Below are positions 23,922-31,817 of a stretch of DNA of 64,000 nucleotides, piece after piece. The DNA is from Candidatus Buchananbacteria bacterium CG10_big_fil_rev_8_21_14_0_10_33_19 (GTDB lineage: Bacteria; Patescibacteria; ABY1; 2-01-FULL-39-33): positions 1 through 64,000 of the forward strand of contig PEZY01000012.1 in assembly GCA_002773855.1 (NCBI GenBank). Reading direction: 5' to 3'. The translations under genes and the position numbers were made by a program. The notes beneath the pieces were generated by a model that was given only the letters and a program-made list of their open reading frames with translations, was not told the DNA's origin and ran no database searches. How positions within the stretch are numbered: position 1 is the stretch's first letter; every line of letters starts with the position of its first letter.

Positions 23922-24662
23922 ATGCAAGAAAAAAATCTTAAAATTAAATTAGCAGACGGCCACACTTTGTATGGTAAATTTTCTGGTTCATTTACTGAAC
24001 CATTGTTTATTGTTTTGCACGGCATGACTGGTGATATGGAAGATGAGCTTTATACTATGGCTGTAAACTGGTTTCAAAAAAAACAGTTTGCTACTTTTAG
24101 ATTTAATTTTTATGGTTTTCAAAAAGACGCTCGTCAGTTGATGGATTCGACTATTAAAATTCAAAGTTCGGATTTAGATAGAGTGGTTAAATATTTTAGA
24201 AATAAAGGCGTCAAGAAAATTTTTATTGTGGCCCATAGTTTTTCTGGGCCTGTTGTCTTGTCTTCGGTTGATCGCGACTTTGACGCTGTAGTTTTTTGGG
24301 ATCCGACGTATAGAATTTCGTTTACCAAGGGTACCAAGGATTTTCCAAGCGGCAAATATATAAAAGAAGTTGATGCCTATGCTATGCATTGGGGGGTAAA
24401 TATATTAATCAGTCGAGCATTGGCCAAAGAAGTGGATTCATTCCCTTGGAATACAATTACTAAAGATTTGGCAGTGCCATTAAAAATTATTATTGGTGAC
24501 AATAGTGAATTAAAAGGTTCTAAGAAATATTTAAATGTTTTGAAAGCCGAAAAAGAATTTGAGGCGCTCAAGGGTGGCACTCATACTTTTAATGATTCAG
24601 ACAAGATTAGAGAGGCACTATTTAAATCCACTTATTCATGGTTTAAAAAGTTTTTAAAATAA
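23922..24662 (+). CDS. alpha/beta hydrolase
   Basis: 246 aa. Oxyanion segment LHGMTGD near residue 33; nucleophile elbow AHSFSG with Ser106; catalytic His221 in GGTHTF near the C-terminus; probable acid Asp in IIGDNSELKG. No signal peptide, so it is cytoplasmic. The fold resembles small serine esterase/peptidase-like hydrolases. Substrate unknown. Terminator shared with the converging TPR remnant. Confidence 0.85.
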   Translation: MQEKNLKIKLADGHTLYGKFSGSFTEPLFIVLHGMTGDMEDELYTMAVNWFQKKQFATFRFNFYGFQKDARQLMDSTIKIQSSDLDRVVKYFRNKGVKKIFIVAHSFSGPVVLSSVDRDFDAVVFWDPTYRISFTKGTKDFPSGKYIKEVDAYAMHWGVNILISRALAKEVDSFPWNTITKDLAVPLKIIIGDNSELKGSKKYLNVLKAEKEFEALKGGTHTFNDSDKIREALFKSTYSWFKKFLK

Positions 24663-24669
24663 TTAAAAT

Positions 24670-24706
24670 CAAAAAACCTCTAGTTAATTTAGCTAGAGGT
24701 TTTTTA
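24670..24706. terminator. bidirectional terminator overlapping a stop codon
   Basis: AAAACCTCTAG and CTAGAGGTTTT around TTAATTTAG. It contains the stop codon of the minus-strand TPR frame (24693-24695). A diverged copy occurs at 39709-39745. Confidence 0.85.
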
Positions 24707-25307
24707 TTTGGTTTTCTAAATCACTAATGATTTCTTTTTCTGTTTTTGATAGTTTCTGTGACCGACTTAATTTTTTGCCATGATCTAGTATCTCCTGGGC
24801 TTTTTTCTTTTGATTGGTTCGAATTAGAAGTCTGACAAAATTAAAGTAAGTGCCATATGTTGCTTGGGAGGTGGCAATAGCCTTTTGATAGTATTGTTGT
24901 GCTTGTTTATCATCCCCGGACATTTTATAGACATTAGCCATGGAGTTTAATATTTGAGCGTCATTAGGTGTTATGGCTAAAGCTTGATTGTAATAACTTA
25001 AGGATTTGGAGGCCTTATTTTTGTGCCAGTATATTCGACCCAGGCCAATTAAGCCTTTTTTAGATTTTGGATAGTGCTTTAAAATTTGTTGATAAATATT
25101 TTTGGCTTTGTGATGTAATAATAATTTTTTACATATAATTTTTTTAGTTTGAGCTAGGTGGTCATATAAAATTCCCAAACTATAAAGTAGGTCCTCGTTT
25201 TGCGGATCGGTTTTTAGAGCGCTCTTTATTTGAGGTATTGGCTCTTTGTAGTTACCATTTTTGAGAGCTGAGTCTATTAATTTTTCGAGTTTTTTATCAT
25301 ATTCTAA
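24693..25307 (-). pseudogene. TPR-repeat protein, 5'-truncated
   Basis: The frame is open from 25307 down to 24693 and encodes about five TPR-like units (ALKNGNYKEPIPQIKSAL, then IGLGRIYWHKNKASKSLSYY, NSMANVYKMSGDDKQAQQYY and so on). No ATG lies in the upstream part, and an in-frame TAA at 25308-25310 closes it. A TTG at 25178 could start a 161-aa form but would cut a TPR in half. Most likely the 5' end was lost by rearrangement. A second copy of its last 32 codons lies at 39731-39829. Confidence 0.65.
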
Positions 25308-25370
25308 TTATAGTTGGAATGTGTTAATAAAACAATATTTTTTCTTTTCTTTGTTACCTTTCATATTATT

Positions 25371-25399
25371 GTCATTGTGAGCTCGCGAAGCAATCTCAT
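25371..25399 (+). repeat. REP-like repeat, copy A
   Basis: GTCATTGTGAGC ... GCGAAGCAATCTCAT, of the GTCATTGCGAG/GAAGCAATC type seen in many bacterial genomes. A close copy is at 27995-28023. Each copy lies 16-20 bp upstream of a palindrome copy. Confidence 0.7.
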
Positions 25400-25415
25400 T
25401 TTATTACACTTTTCT

Positions 25416-25488
25416 AACACTTTACACTAGGCTTGAAGTGTTCGATTTGGCTAAATTTAGGGGTTGATTTTTTGGGTAATACTTGACA
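25416..25488 (+). repeat. palindromic repeat copy 2 with linked promoter
   Basis: Right arm GCTTGAAGTGTT (25431-25442) is perfect; the left arm is partly degenerate (AACACTTTACAC). The flank TTTGGCTAAATTTAGGGGTT and TACTTGACAAA match copy 1. TTGACA at 25483-25488 is the promoter of the precursor-peptide gene; -10 candidates lie in GATAATAATATAA (25504-25516). Confidence 0.8.
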
Positions 25489-25661
25489 AATCTAATTAAT
25501 CATGATAATAATATAACTATAAGTTGTACATTATATAAATTCAAGAGTTTTGGCGACTTATTTATCTTTATTTCTGGCGCATATCGCTAATATAAAACCA
25601 ATGTTGGTTTTTAGCCAGTGATTAGGATAATAAGTATAACAGAATAGAAAGGACTAGTATT

Positions 25662-25778
25662 ATGTGCGCAAAAGCTAACCTACCATTTATTCTTGGTTAT
25701 TTAGAGCATCATGTCGGCGCTATGTCTGCGACTACCAGTGGTACTCCAGGCGATATCGACTGTTTTGATGAGACTTAG
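25662..25778 (+). CDS. putative graspetide precursor peptide (38 aa)
   Basis: Thirty-eight codons from ATG 25662 with RBS AAAGGA. Residues 7-15, LPFILGYLE, match the microviridin leader motif PFFARFLE that binds the ATP-grasp ligase (P, F, aromatic, L and E conserved). The C-terminal core TTSGTPGDIDCFDET (24-38) pairs Thr/Ser donors with Asp/Glu acceptors, as needed for omega-ester crosslinks. It is followed by a terminator hairpin and then the ligase gene. Seen: the motif and composition. Inferred: the substrate role. A Cys at 2 and at 34 is extra to known graspetides. Confidence 0.75.
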   Translation: MCAKANLPFILGYLEHHVGAMSATTSGTPGDIDCFDET

Positions 25779-25787
25779 GAAATTATA

Positions 25788-25826
25788 ATGGGAGGTGGAA
25801 ATACATATTCACCTCCCATTTTTTTT
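25788..25826 (+). terminator. attenuating terminator between precursor and ligase
   Basis: AATGGGAGGT (25788-25797) and ACCTCCCATT (25811-25820) with a 13-nt loop and eight Ts. It lies 10 nt after the precursor stop and 26 nt before the ligase start, so it would give excess precursor transcript over ligase, as in other RiPP operons. Confidence 0.85.
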
Positions 25827-25851
25827 CATAAAAAACAAAAGGAGAGTAAAG

Positions 25852-26814
25852 ATGATATTAGCTATTGGTAATTCAGGCTCATATGAGGTAGCAGCATTTA
25901 ATTCCGTCTTAGAAGAATTGAAGAAAAATGGCGAAGAAGCAGTTCTATTTAAACAAGATAAATGTCTCGATGGTGAATATTTAGTATTTGAAAGTAATAA
26001 TGGAGTTACTGTTTATAACGTAATTATTGATGGTAAAGAATATAATATTGATTCCTTTTCTGCTATTTGGTATATGAAACCTCATCTACCATTAGAGCTA
26101 ATGGAATTTGAGCCAGCCAAATATCAGCAATTTATTCAGCGTCAGTTTATTGCCATGCGAAAAGCACTTTGGTATCTTTTTAAAGATAAAAAATGGATTG
26201 ATGATCCAATTGTTATTGATAGGGCGGAAAATAAAATATTTCAATTAACCCTAGCAGAAAAGGCAGGCCTTTTATTGCCAGATACACTAATAACCTCTGA
26301 TCCAGATAGAATAAGAAAATTTTATGTCGATACCAGTGGCGATTTGGTTGTTAAATTATTAGGGTCTAGTCCAATGGTTAATGAAGTCATTTTTACTAAT
26401 GTGGTAACGCCTGAGTATATGGTTAAAATAGATTCGGTAAAAATGTCACCCTCTATTTTTCAACGACGTATTCTAAAAGCCTATGAATTGAGGATAACAA
26501 TTGTTGGTGATAAAATTTTCCCGATAAAAATTTATTCTCAGGGCGATGAACAATTGGAATTGGATTGGCGTAGAAAGCCCAAACTTAATGATTTTGAAGC
26601 TAAGATGGAATTAACATCTCTGCCCAGTGAGGTAGAGAAAAAATTAGTATCATTTATGAAATTAATTGGTTTGCGTTTTGGCTGTATTGATATGATAGTT
26701 ACTCCAGATGGGGAATATGTCTTTTTAGAAATTAATCCAAATGGGCAGTGGTATTTTATCCAACTTCGTATTGAAGTTGAAATAGCCAAAGCGATAGCTA
26801 CACTTTTACTATAA
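25852..26814 (+). CDS. ATP-grasp peptide ligase, MvdD/PsnB-like graspetide synthetase
   Basis: 320 aa. The start at 25852 is set by RBS AAAAGGAGAG; upstream in-frame ATG/GTG codons fall in the terminator. It would use ATP to activate Asp/Glu side chains and form esters or amides with Thr/Ser/Lys. Family marks: IWYMKPHLP (72-80), the leader-contacting region after it, WIDDP (115-119), YELRITIVGD (211-220), IYSQ (227-230), LDWRR (237-241), and the metal/ATP signature FLEINPNGQW (291-300). RimK- and MvdC-type relatives are the alternatives. No transporter or acetyltransferase gene is adjacent. Confidence 0.85.
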   Translation: MILAIGNSGSYEVAAFNSVLEELKKNGEEAVLFKQDKCLDGEYLVFESNNGVTVYNVIIDGKEYNIDSFSAIWYMKPHLPLELMEFEPAKYQQFIQRQFIAMRKALWYLFKDKKWIDDPIVIDRAENKIFQLTLAEKAGLLLPDTLITSDPDRIRKFYVDTSGDLVVKLLGSSPMVNEVIFTNVVTPEYMVKIDSVKMSPSIFQRRILKAYELRITIVGDKIFPIKIYSQGDEQLELDWRRKPKLNDFEAKMELTSLPSEVEKKLVSFMKLIGLRFGCIDMIVTPDGEYVFLEINPNGQWYFIQLRIEVEIAKAIATLLL

Positions 26815-26816
26815 AA

Positions 26817-26855
26817 TAAGAGGGAGGGATTAATACATCTTTACCTCTTTTATTT
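26817..26855 (+). terminator. terminator after the ligase
   Basis: AAGAGG (26818-26823) and CCTCTT (26844-26849) with a ~20-nt loop and T-rich tail. Modest strength. Confidence 0.55.
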
Positions 26856-26899
26856 TCTATATATTATTGATATTATACTAATATAGATACAAATAAATT

Positions 26900-27463
26900 A
26901 TGAAACAAAAAATTAATGAAAATTTATTAAAGAACATCAAAGAGATGTTTGATGCTGACCAAGATTTAAGGAATCTTTGGGATAATAAAGATCTAACCAA
27001 ACCACTTGCGCAGTGGAGTGGTAAAAATTCGGCAAAAAATAAATTAAATTTTGGCTTAATTAATTATTTAGTTTATTTTGTCGATGCAGCGCACAATCCT
27101 AGACTTCATCGAATAATAGAACAATATGGCTATCCCACCACCAAGTTACTTGGCAAGAAAGGGATGTTATATTTTTTTGTTTTAATTGATCATCAGGATT
27201 ATGATATTGATTTACAAAAAGCGTGTTTGGCAAAATGTGATTTCGAAAAAAAACATATAGCCAATTTAACAGATAGAATTTTACTTCACGAAGGTAAAAA
27301 GCAGATATATGGCACAATGTTCCAGCGAGATTCTAAGGGTCAGAAAATAATTTCTCAACCAATTGCCGATAAGAAAAATGTTGATAAGAAAAGAAAAGAA
27401 ATGGGCCTTGGGCCACTGCAGATTGCTTTGGATTCTATGAATAAAAAGTTTTATAAAAAATAA
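26900..27463 (+). CDS. DUF6624 protein
   Basis: 187 aa. Matches the DUF6624 pattern: IIEQYGYPT, an acidic helix with DIDLQKACL, IANLTDRI, KKQIYGTMF and the closing KRKEMGLGPL. The catalytic-like His usual in this family appears as IDHQDYD. Function unknown; members turn up in peptide-biosynthesis and toxin-like settings, but this is not proof of a link. It lies 85 nt after the ligase, beyond a terminator, and faces a truncated paralogue. Confidence 0.75.
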   Translation: MKQKINENLLKNIKEMFDADQDLRNLWDNKDLTKPLAQWSGKNSAKNKLNFGLINYLVYFVDAAHNPRLHRIIEQYGYPTTKLLGKKGMLYFFVLIDHQDYDIDLQKACLAKCDFEKKHIANLTDRILLHEGKKQIYGTMFQRDSKGQKIISQPIADKKNVDKKRKEMGLGPLQIALDSMNKKFYKK

Positions 27464-27477
27464 TATTTAGTAAATAA

Positions 27478-27512
27478 AAAGTGATAACTGTAATTATTAT
27501 CACTTTTTTTGT
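27478..27512. terminator. convergent terminator between DUF6624 genes
   Basis: GTGATAA (27481-27487) and TTATCAC (27497-27503), flanked by A and T tracts; it overlaps the TGA of the minus-strand gene. Confidence 0.8.
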
Positions 27513-27898
27513 AGATTTTTTTGAGATTCTGATAATTTATTTTTATATTTTTCAAATGGCTCCAGACCCATTTCTTTTCTTCGCTTGTTGAGTGTCGATT
27601 TATTTTTGATTGGCCGATTTATAAACCTTCTATTTTTTGTTAAATAAAATTGAGTGCCATAGATTTGCGGCAGTTTTTTGTTGGTTTGAATTCGGTCTGT
27701 TAAATAGGCTAGTTGCCATAGTGGCACTTGTTTGGCTTTCATTAGTTCTAGACATTGTTCCTGAAATTTAATGTCTTTGTCAGCATGTTGTGCGATAAGC
27801 CAAGCACCAGATGACGCCTTCTCGCCAACAATTTTAATATCGGGCCAGCCATATTTGTCTATTATTTTTTTGTCATCCCGCACCCAACCACTTGTCAT
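27500..27898 (-). pseudogene. DUF6624 paralogue, 5' end replaced by repeats
   Basis: From KKIIDKYGWPD onward it parallels the neighbour (HADKDIKFQEQC, LAYLTDRI, QIYGTQF, KRRKEMGLEPFE). About 60 N-terminal residues are missing. The frame instead begins in repeat DNA (MTSGWVRDD is the translation of a GTCATCCCGC-type repeat at 27868-27900). So it is a truncated copy, though still open for 132 codons. The REP and GGAGT repeats lie just outside it. Confidence 0.7.
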
Positions 27899-27900
27899 CT

Positions 27901-27960
27901 CGACCCCATTCGACTACGCTCAAGGTAAACTCCGCGGAGCGGAGTGGAGTGGAGTGGAGT
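27901..27960. repeat. mixed repeats incl. GGAGT tandem
   Basis: TTCGACTACGCTCAAGG (27910-27926 region), a known REP-type word, then a TCCGCGGA palindrome (27931-27938) and four tandem GGAGT units (27941-27960). Together they form a repeat nest at the module border. Confidence 0.6.
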
Positions 27961-27994
27961 GATCCCTTTTCTATTTGTCATCTCATCTATCACC

Positions 27995-28023
27995 GTCATT
28001 GCGAGGGACGAAGCAATCCCATT
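27995..28023 (+). repeat. REP-like repeat, copy B
   Basis: GTCATTGCGAGG followed by GACGAAGCAATCCCATTT; near-identical to copy A at 25371. The spacer to the palindrome also aligns (CATTTTTAT-CACT-AACACTT), so REP, spacer, palindrome and flank form one composite element. Confidence 0.75.
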
Positions 28024-28040
28024 TTTATCGCACTCTAGCG

Positions 28041-28132
28041 AACACTTCAATCTAGGCTTGAAGTGTTTGTTTTTGGCTTAATTTAGGGGTTTATAGTTAT
28101 TGTTTGACTTATTGTAATAAATACTGTATAGT
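28041..28132 (+). repeat. palindromic repeat copy 3 with linked promoter
   Basis: AACACTTCAATC and GGCTTGAAGTGTT arms (28041-28067), then TTTGGCTTAATTTAGGGGTT. TTGACT (28104-28109) and TATAGT (28127-28132) are spaced by 17 nt and predict a start at about 28139, the ATG of the first restriction-island gene, so that mRNA is leaderless. Confidence 0.8.
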
Positions 28133-28138
28133 ACCTAC

Positions 28139-28723
28139 ATGTATAAAAAAATAAAAGAATTAACTAATATATCATCTGGGTATACTTTTCGCGGATCTAT
28201 CAAAAATGATTCAAAAGGAAATATTTTTGTAATCCAGGCAAAAAATATTTATGCTAATAAAGATATTATAAATATTGATGGCTTTTCGACAATATTAGAT
28301 GATTCTATAAGAAATCCATTTTTTTTAGAATATAATGATATATTACTGGTTAGTAGAGGTTCTGGCTTTAATTCTTTTCGTTCTGCTGTTTTTACATCTA
28401 ATATAAAGAATGTAATGCCATCGTCTTCAGTACATGTGATTCGTGTTAAAGATGTGAATATAATTCCAAAATATCTGTCTTTATATTTAAATTCAGATAT
28501 TGGACAAAAATCATTATATCAAATTGTTACTGGTGGTGCATATATTCAGAGTATGCTCATTAAGGATTTAAATGAATTAGAAATTCCAATACCACCTATT
28601 AATACCCAAAAATCTATTATAGCAATTCACGAAAACGCAGCAAAACAAGAATTATTGTATACAAGAAAACAAGAGATTCAAAAAAACATTATTAATTCAA
28701 TATTTATTAATCTGACAAAATAA
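28139..28723 (+). CDS. half-size Type I specificity subunit (HsdS-like)
   Basis: 194 aa, one target-recognition domain plus the conserved helix: IKELTNISSGYTFRGS at the start, GDIL-type LEYNDILLVSRGSGFN, and LEIPIPPINTQKSIIAIHE before a coiled-coil end. Full HsdS proteins carry two such units (see 32207). It could dimerise, or supply an alternative target domain by recombination. Very AT-rich, unlike hsdM. First gene of the island. Confidence 0.85.
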   Translation: MYKKIKELTNISSGYTFRGSIKNDSKGNIFVIQAKNIYANKDIINIDGFSTILDDSIRNPFFLEYNDILLVSRGSGFNSFRSAVFTSNIKNVMPSSSVHVIRVKDVNIIPKYLSLYLNSDIGQKSLYQIVTGGAYIQSMLIKDLNELEIPIPPINTQKSIIAIHENAAKQELLYTRKQEIQKNIINSIFINLTK

Positions 28724-28727
28724 TTTT

Positions 28728-28958
28728 ATGAAGAACAAGCCATACAAGACAATTAAAGAAACACCTTCTGGTCGCAATAAGAAAAGTATTAATTTAAATA
28801 ATCTTTCAAGGGAAAAGAATAAAGAACTGATTAAAAAAGTAGAGACTGTAGGCGTACCAGGTTATCACGTTGTAAAGCGTAAAGGTGAGAAAAAATTTTT
28901 ACGATCTAATCTTGATCGAAGGAAAAAGAATAATCTAGATCCTAAAATTAATAAATAA
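28728..28958 (+). CDS. small basic protein of the restriction island
   Basis: 76 aa, Lys/Arg/Asn-rich, with VPGYHVVKRKGEKKFLRSN. No family recognised. Tightly packed: 4 nt after the half HsdS and 1 nt before hsdM, so co-translated. A nucleic-acid-binding accessory role is a guess from charge only. Confidence 0.65.
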   Translation: MKNKPYKTIKETPSGRNKKSINLNNLSREKNKELIKKVETVGVPGYHVVKRKGEKKFLRSNLDRRKKNNLDPKINK

Positions 28959-28959
28959 T

Positions 28960-30471
28960 ATGACTACAAAAAAATACACACAAGAAGATTTGAATAAAAT
29001 CCTCTGGCAAGCAGCGGATTCTTCACGCACTCAAGTAGATGCAGGGATCTATAAAGACTATGTGCTTGTAATGCTTTTTTTTAAATATCTTTCTGACCTT
29101 TCAAAGAAAAAGCATAATGAGTATAAAGAGCGTTTTGGTAATGACGAAAAGCGTATTGAAGAGAAGATGAAACTCGATCGTTTTTATCTACCGCCAAAAG
29201 TTTCTTTTGATTATATTTATAAAGTTATTGAACAAGACAATCTCGGAGAAGAAATAGACAAAGCACTTCACGCAATCGAAGACGCAAACAAAGAAAAACT
29301 TGAGAATATGTTTTTAAATGTGTCATTTAATTCTGAAGTCTTAGGGAAAAGCCAAGAACGAAACAAGATGCTTCGGCACCTTGTGCATGATTTTGCAAAA
29401 ATAGATTTGTCAGATGTAAAAGACGACATCATTGGTAATTCATATATGTATATGATCGAACGCTTTGGAGCCGATGCGGGCAAAAAAGCGGGAGAATTCT
29501 TTACTGTCAGAAATGTTGCACATCTTGTAGCAAAATTCGCTGAACCAAAGGCAGGAAGTCGTATTTGTGATCCTTGTATGGGTTCAGGTGGACTACTCCT
29601 TCTTGCGGGTGAAGAGGTAGAAAAACTAGGCTCAAAAAATTATGCTCTGTATGGACAAGAATCTACTGGTTCAACCTATCAATTAGCACGGATGAACATG
29701 TTCCTTCATGGAAAAGATTCTGCACGACTGGAGTGGGGCGACACACTAAACAATCCACTCCTTGTTGAAAATGACAAGTTGATGAAATTTGACACCATTG
29801 TTGCTAATATGCCATTTTCTCTCAGCAAATGGGGTGCTGAAAATGCCGGCGGAGATAAATATAACCGCTTTTGGAGAGGTGTTCCGCCAAAGGACAAAGG
29901 AGATTTTGCTTTCATAACTCATATGGTTGAAACACTTAAGGCAAAAACTGGACGAATGGTGGCCATTGCTCCTCACGGGGTACTCTTTAGAGGTGGTGCC
30001 GAGGGGAAGATTCGAGAACAATTACTTAAAGAAAATGTGATCGATGCAGTGATCGGACTTCCTGCAGGACTTTTCCAAACAACTGGTATTCCTGTGGCAA
30101 TTCTTATTCTTGATCGAACGCGTGAAAAAGGTGGAGAAAATGAAAAAACAAAAGATGTCTTCTTTATTGAAGCATCAAAAGAATTCAAAGCACAAAAGGC
30201 TCAGAATATTTTGACTGATGAGAATATTGAAAAAATTTATTCTACCTACAAAAAGCGCAAGGATGTAGAAAAACTTGCTCGTAAGGTTTCTATCAAAGAG
30301 ATTGAAGAAAATGATTTCAATCTTAATATAACTCGGTATGTTGACACCTTTGTCGAAGAAGAACCTGTCGACATCAAGGCAAACCTTGAGGAATTGGCGA
30401 AACTTGAACCAGAACTTCAAAAACTTGAAAAACAAATGGTCGAATATTTAAAGGAATTAGGAATCAAATAA
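28960..30471 (+). CDS. hsdM: Type I DNA methyltransferase subunit HsdM
   Basis: N6-adenine methylase of the M2S/R2M2S complex. 503 aa. The N-terminal HsdM domain starts LNKILWQAADSSR. The SAM site is DPCMGSGG (about 203-210) and the catalytic motif IV is NMPF (about 283-286). The C-terminal helices contact HsdS. Leucine and arginine codons (CTT/CTC, CGT) differ clearly from the TTA/AGA-rich host genes, which supports transfer. Confidence 0.96.
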   Translation: MTTKKYTQEDLNKILWQAADSSRTQVDAGIYKDYVLVMLFFKYLSDLSKKKHNEYKERFGNDEKRIEEKMKLDRFYLPPKVSFDYIYKVIEQDNLGEEIDKALHAIEDANKEKLENMFLNVSFNSEVLGKSQERNKMLRHLVHDFAKIDLSDVKDDIIGNSYMYMIERFGADAGKKAGEFFTVRNVAHLVAKFAEPKAGSRICDPCMGSGGLLLLAGEEVEKLGSKNYALYGQESTGSTYQLARMNMFLHGKDSARLEWGDTLNNPLLVENDKLMKFDTIVANMPFSLSKWGAENAGGDKYNRFWRGVPPKDKGDFAFITHMVETLKAKTGRMVAIAPHGVLFRGGAEGKIREQLLKENVIDAVIGLPAGLFQTTGIPVAILILDRTREKGGENEKTKDVFFIEASKEFKAQKAQNILTDENIEKIYSTYKKRKDVEKLARKVSIKEIEENDFNLNITRYVDTFVEEEPVDIKANLEELAKLEPELQKLEKQMVEYLKELGIK

Positions 30472-30475
30472 ATAT

Positions 30476-31765
30476 ATGAATGAAATAATATGTCCAAATT
30501 GTAGTAAAGCATTTAAAGTTGACGAAGCAGGGTTTGCTGAGATTTTGAAGCAAGTTCGTGATCATCAGTTTGATGAAGAGTTACAAAAGAGGCTAAGTCT
30601 TGCAGACAAAGAAAAAGAAAGTGCAGTAAAATTAGCAGAAGCAAATATTAAAAATTCTTTTCAAGAGCAACTTGCAAAAAAAGATAATGAGTTAACAGAA
30701 TTAAAATCTCAAAGTGAGTTAGAGTTATCTGAAAAACTTGGCAAAAAAGAAGCTGAGATAACTCAACTAAAAGCAAAAATTGACAACATTGAAGTTGAAA
30801 AAAAACTTGCTATGAATGAAGCGGTGCAAAAGATTGAGAAAGAACGGGACATCTTATCTAATGATCTGAAAACAATAGAATTAGAAAAACAAAACCTTGA
30901 AAGTTCTTTGAAGCAACAATTTTCAACAGAACTGCAAAATAAAGATGCAATAATAAAATATAAAGATGATGAAATTGCTCGTGTGAGAGATATGAAGTTA
31001 AAACTCTCGACTAAAATGTTAGGAGAAACACTTGAACAACATTGTGAAATTGAATTTAACAAACTTCGTGCAACAGCATTTCAAAAAGCATATTTTGAAA
31101 AAGATAATGACTCAAAGTCTGGTAGTAAGGGAGACTTTATTTATAGAGAGAATGACGAATTAGGAAATGAAATTATTTCAATAATGTTTGAAATGAAAAA
31201 TGAGGGTGATGAAACAGCAACCAAGAAAAAGAATGAAGATTTTTTAAAGGAGCTTGACAAAGACCGTACAGAGAAAAATTGTGAGTATGCTGTTCTTGTT
31301 TCTCTCTTAGAATCAGAGAGTGAATTTTATAATTCAGGTATTGTGGATGTCTCACATAAATACAGTAAGATGTATGTTGTTAGACCTCAATTTTTTATTC
31401 CCATAATAACCTTACTTCGAAATGCTGCAGTGAACTCTATGCAGTATAAAGCAGAACTCTCATTAGTTAGAAATCAAAATATTGATATTACTAACTTTGA
31501 AGAAAAAATGAACAAGTTTAAGGAAGGGTTTGCAAAGAATTACGATTTGGCAAGTCGTAAATTCAAGGAAGCAATAGACGGAATTGATAAAACAATAAAG
31601 GAATTAGAAAAAACCAAGCTTGCTTTGTTGTCGTCTGAAAATAATTTGCGACTTGCAAATGATAAAACAGAAGAGTTAACTATTAAGAAATTAACTCATG
31701 ATAATCCCACAATGAAAGATAAATTTAAAAAACTAAGTAATTCCAATGAAAATTTAGAATTATAA
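30476..31765 (+). CDS. DUF2130 protein
   Basis: 429 aa. An N-terminal zinc-ribbon-like start (IICPNCSKAFKVDEAGFAEIL) is followed by a long coiled coil (about 45-165, dense Lys/Glu heptads) and then the DUF2130 core: KMLGETLEQHCEIEFNKLR, FEMKNEGDETATKKKNEDFL, and YAVLVSLLE, which resemble a PD-(D/E)XK nuclease-like fold. Often found inside restriction loci. Starts 4 nt after hsdM. Confidence 0.88.
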   Translation: MNEIICPNCSKAFKVDEAGFAEILKQVRDHQFDEELQKRLSLADKEKESAVKLAEANIKNSFQEQLAKKDNELTELKSQSELELSEKLGKKEAEITQLKAKIDNIEVEKKLAMNEAVQKIEKERDILSNDLKTIELEKQNLESSLKQQFSTELQNKDAIIKYKDDEIARVRDMKLKLSTKMLGETLEQHCEIEFNKLRATAFQKAYFEKDNDSKSGSKGDFIYRENDELGNEIISIMFEMKNEGDETATKKKNEDFLKELDKDRTEKNCEYAVLVSLLESESEFYNSGIVDVSHKYSKMYVVRPQFFIPIITLLRNAAVNSMQYKAELSLVRNQNIDITNFEEKMNKFKEGFAKNYDLASRKFKEAIDGIDKTIKELEKTKLALLSSENNLRLANDKTEELTIKKLTHDNPTMKDKFKKLSNSNENLEL

Positions 31766-31817
31766 AAATTCGACTGAATAGTCGCTAAACTAATTATTAA
31801 TTAATAAAATATTATTT

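Larger units (their letters stand above)
25313..25661 (+). other. gene-free leader region of the graspetide module
   Basis: It holds a REP-like element (25371-25399), palindrome copy 2, the TTGACA promoter (25483-25488) and a ~145-nt untranslated leader. The leader has a small GGCGACTT / TGGCGCAT / AGCCAGTG pattern but no recognised riboswitch. AAAGGA at 25648-25653 is the RBS of the precursor peptide. Confidence 0.6.

Noticed and set aside
27500..27898. Treating the minus-strand DUF6624 frame as an intact gene with start MTSGW
   Set aside because: Its first residues come from repeat DNA and the family N-terminus is absent.
27901..28067. CRISPR array
   Set aside because: Repeats are few, of different types and without regular spacers; no cas genes occur anywhere in the window.
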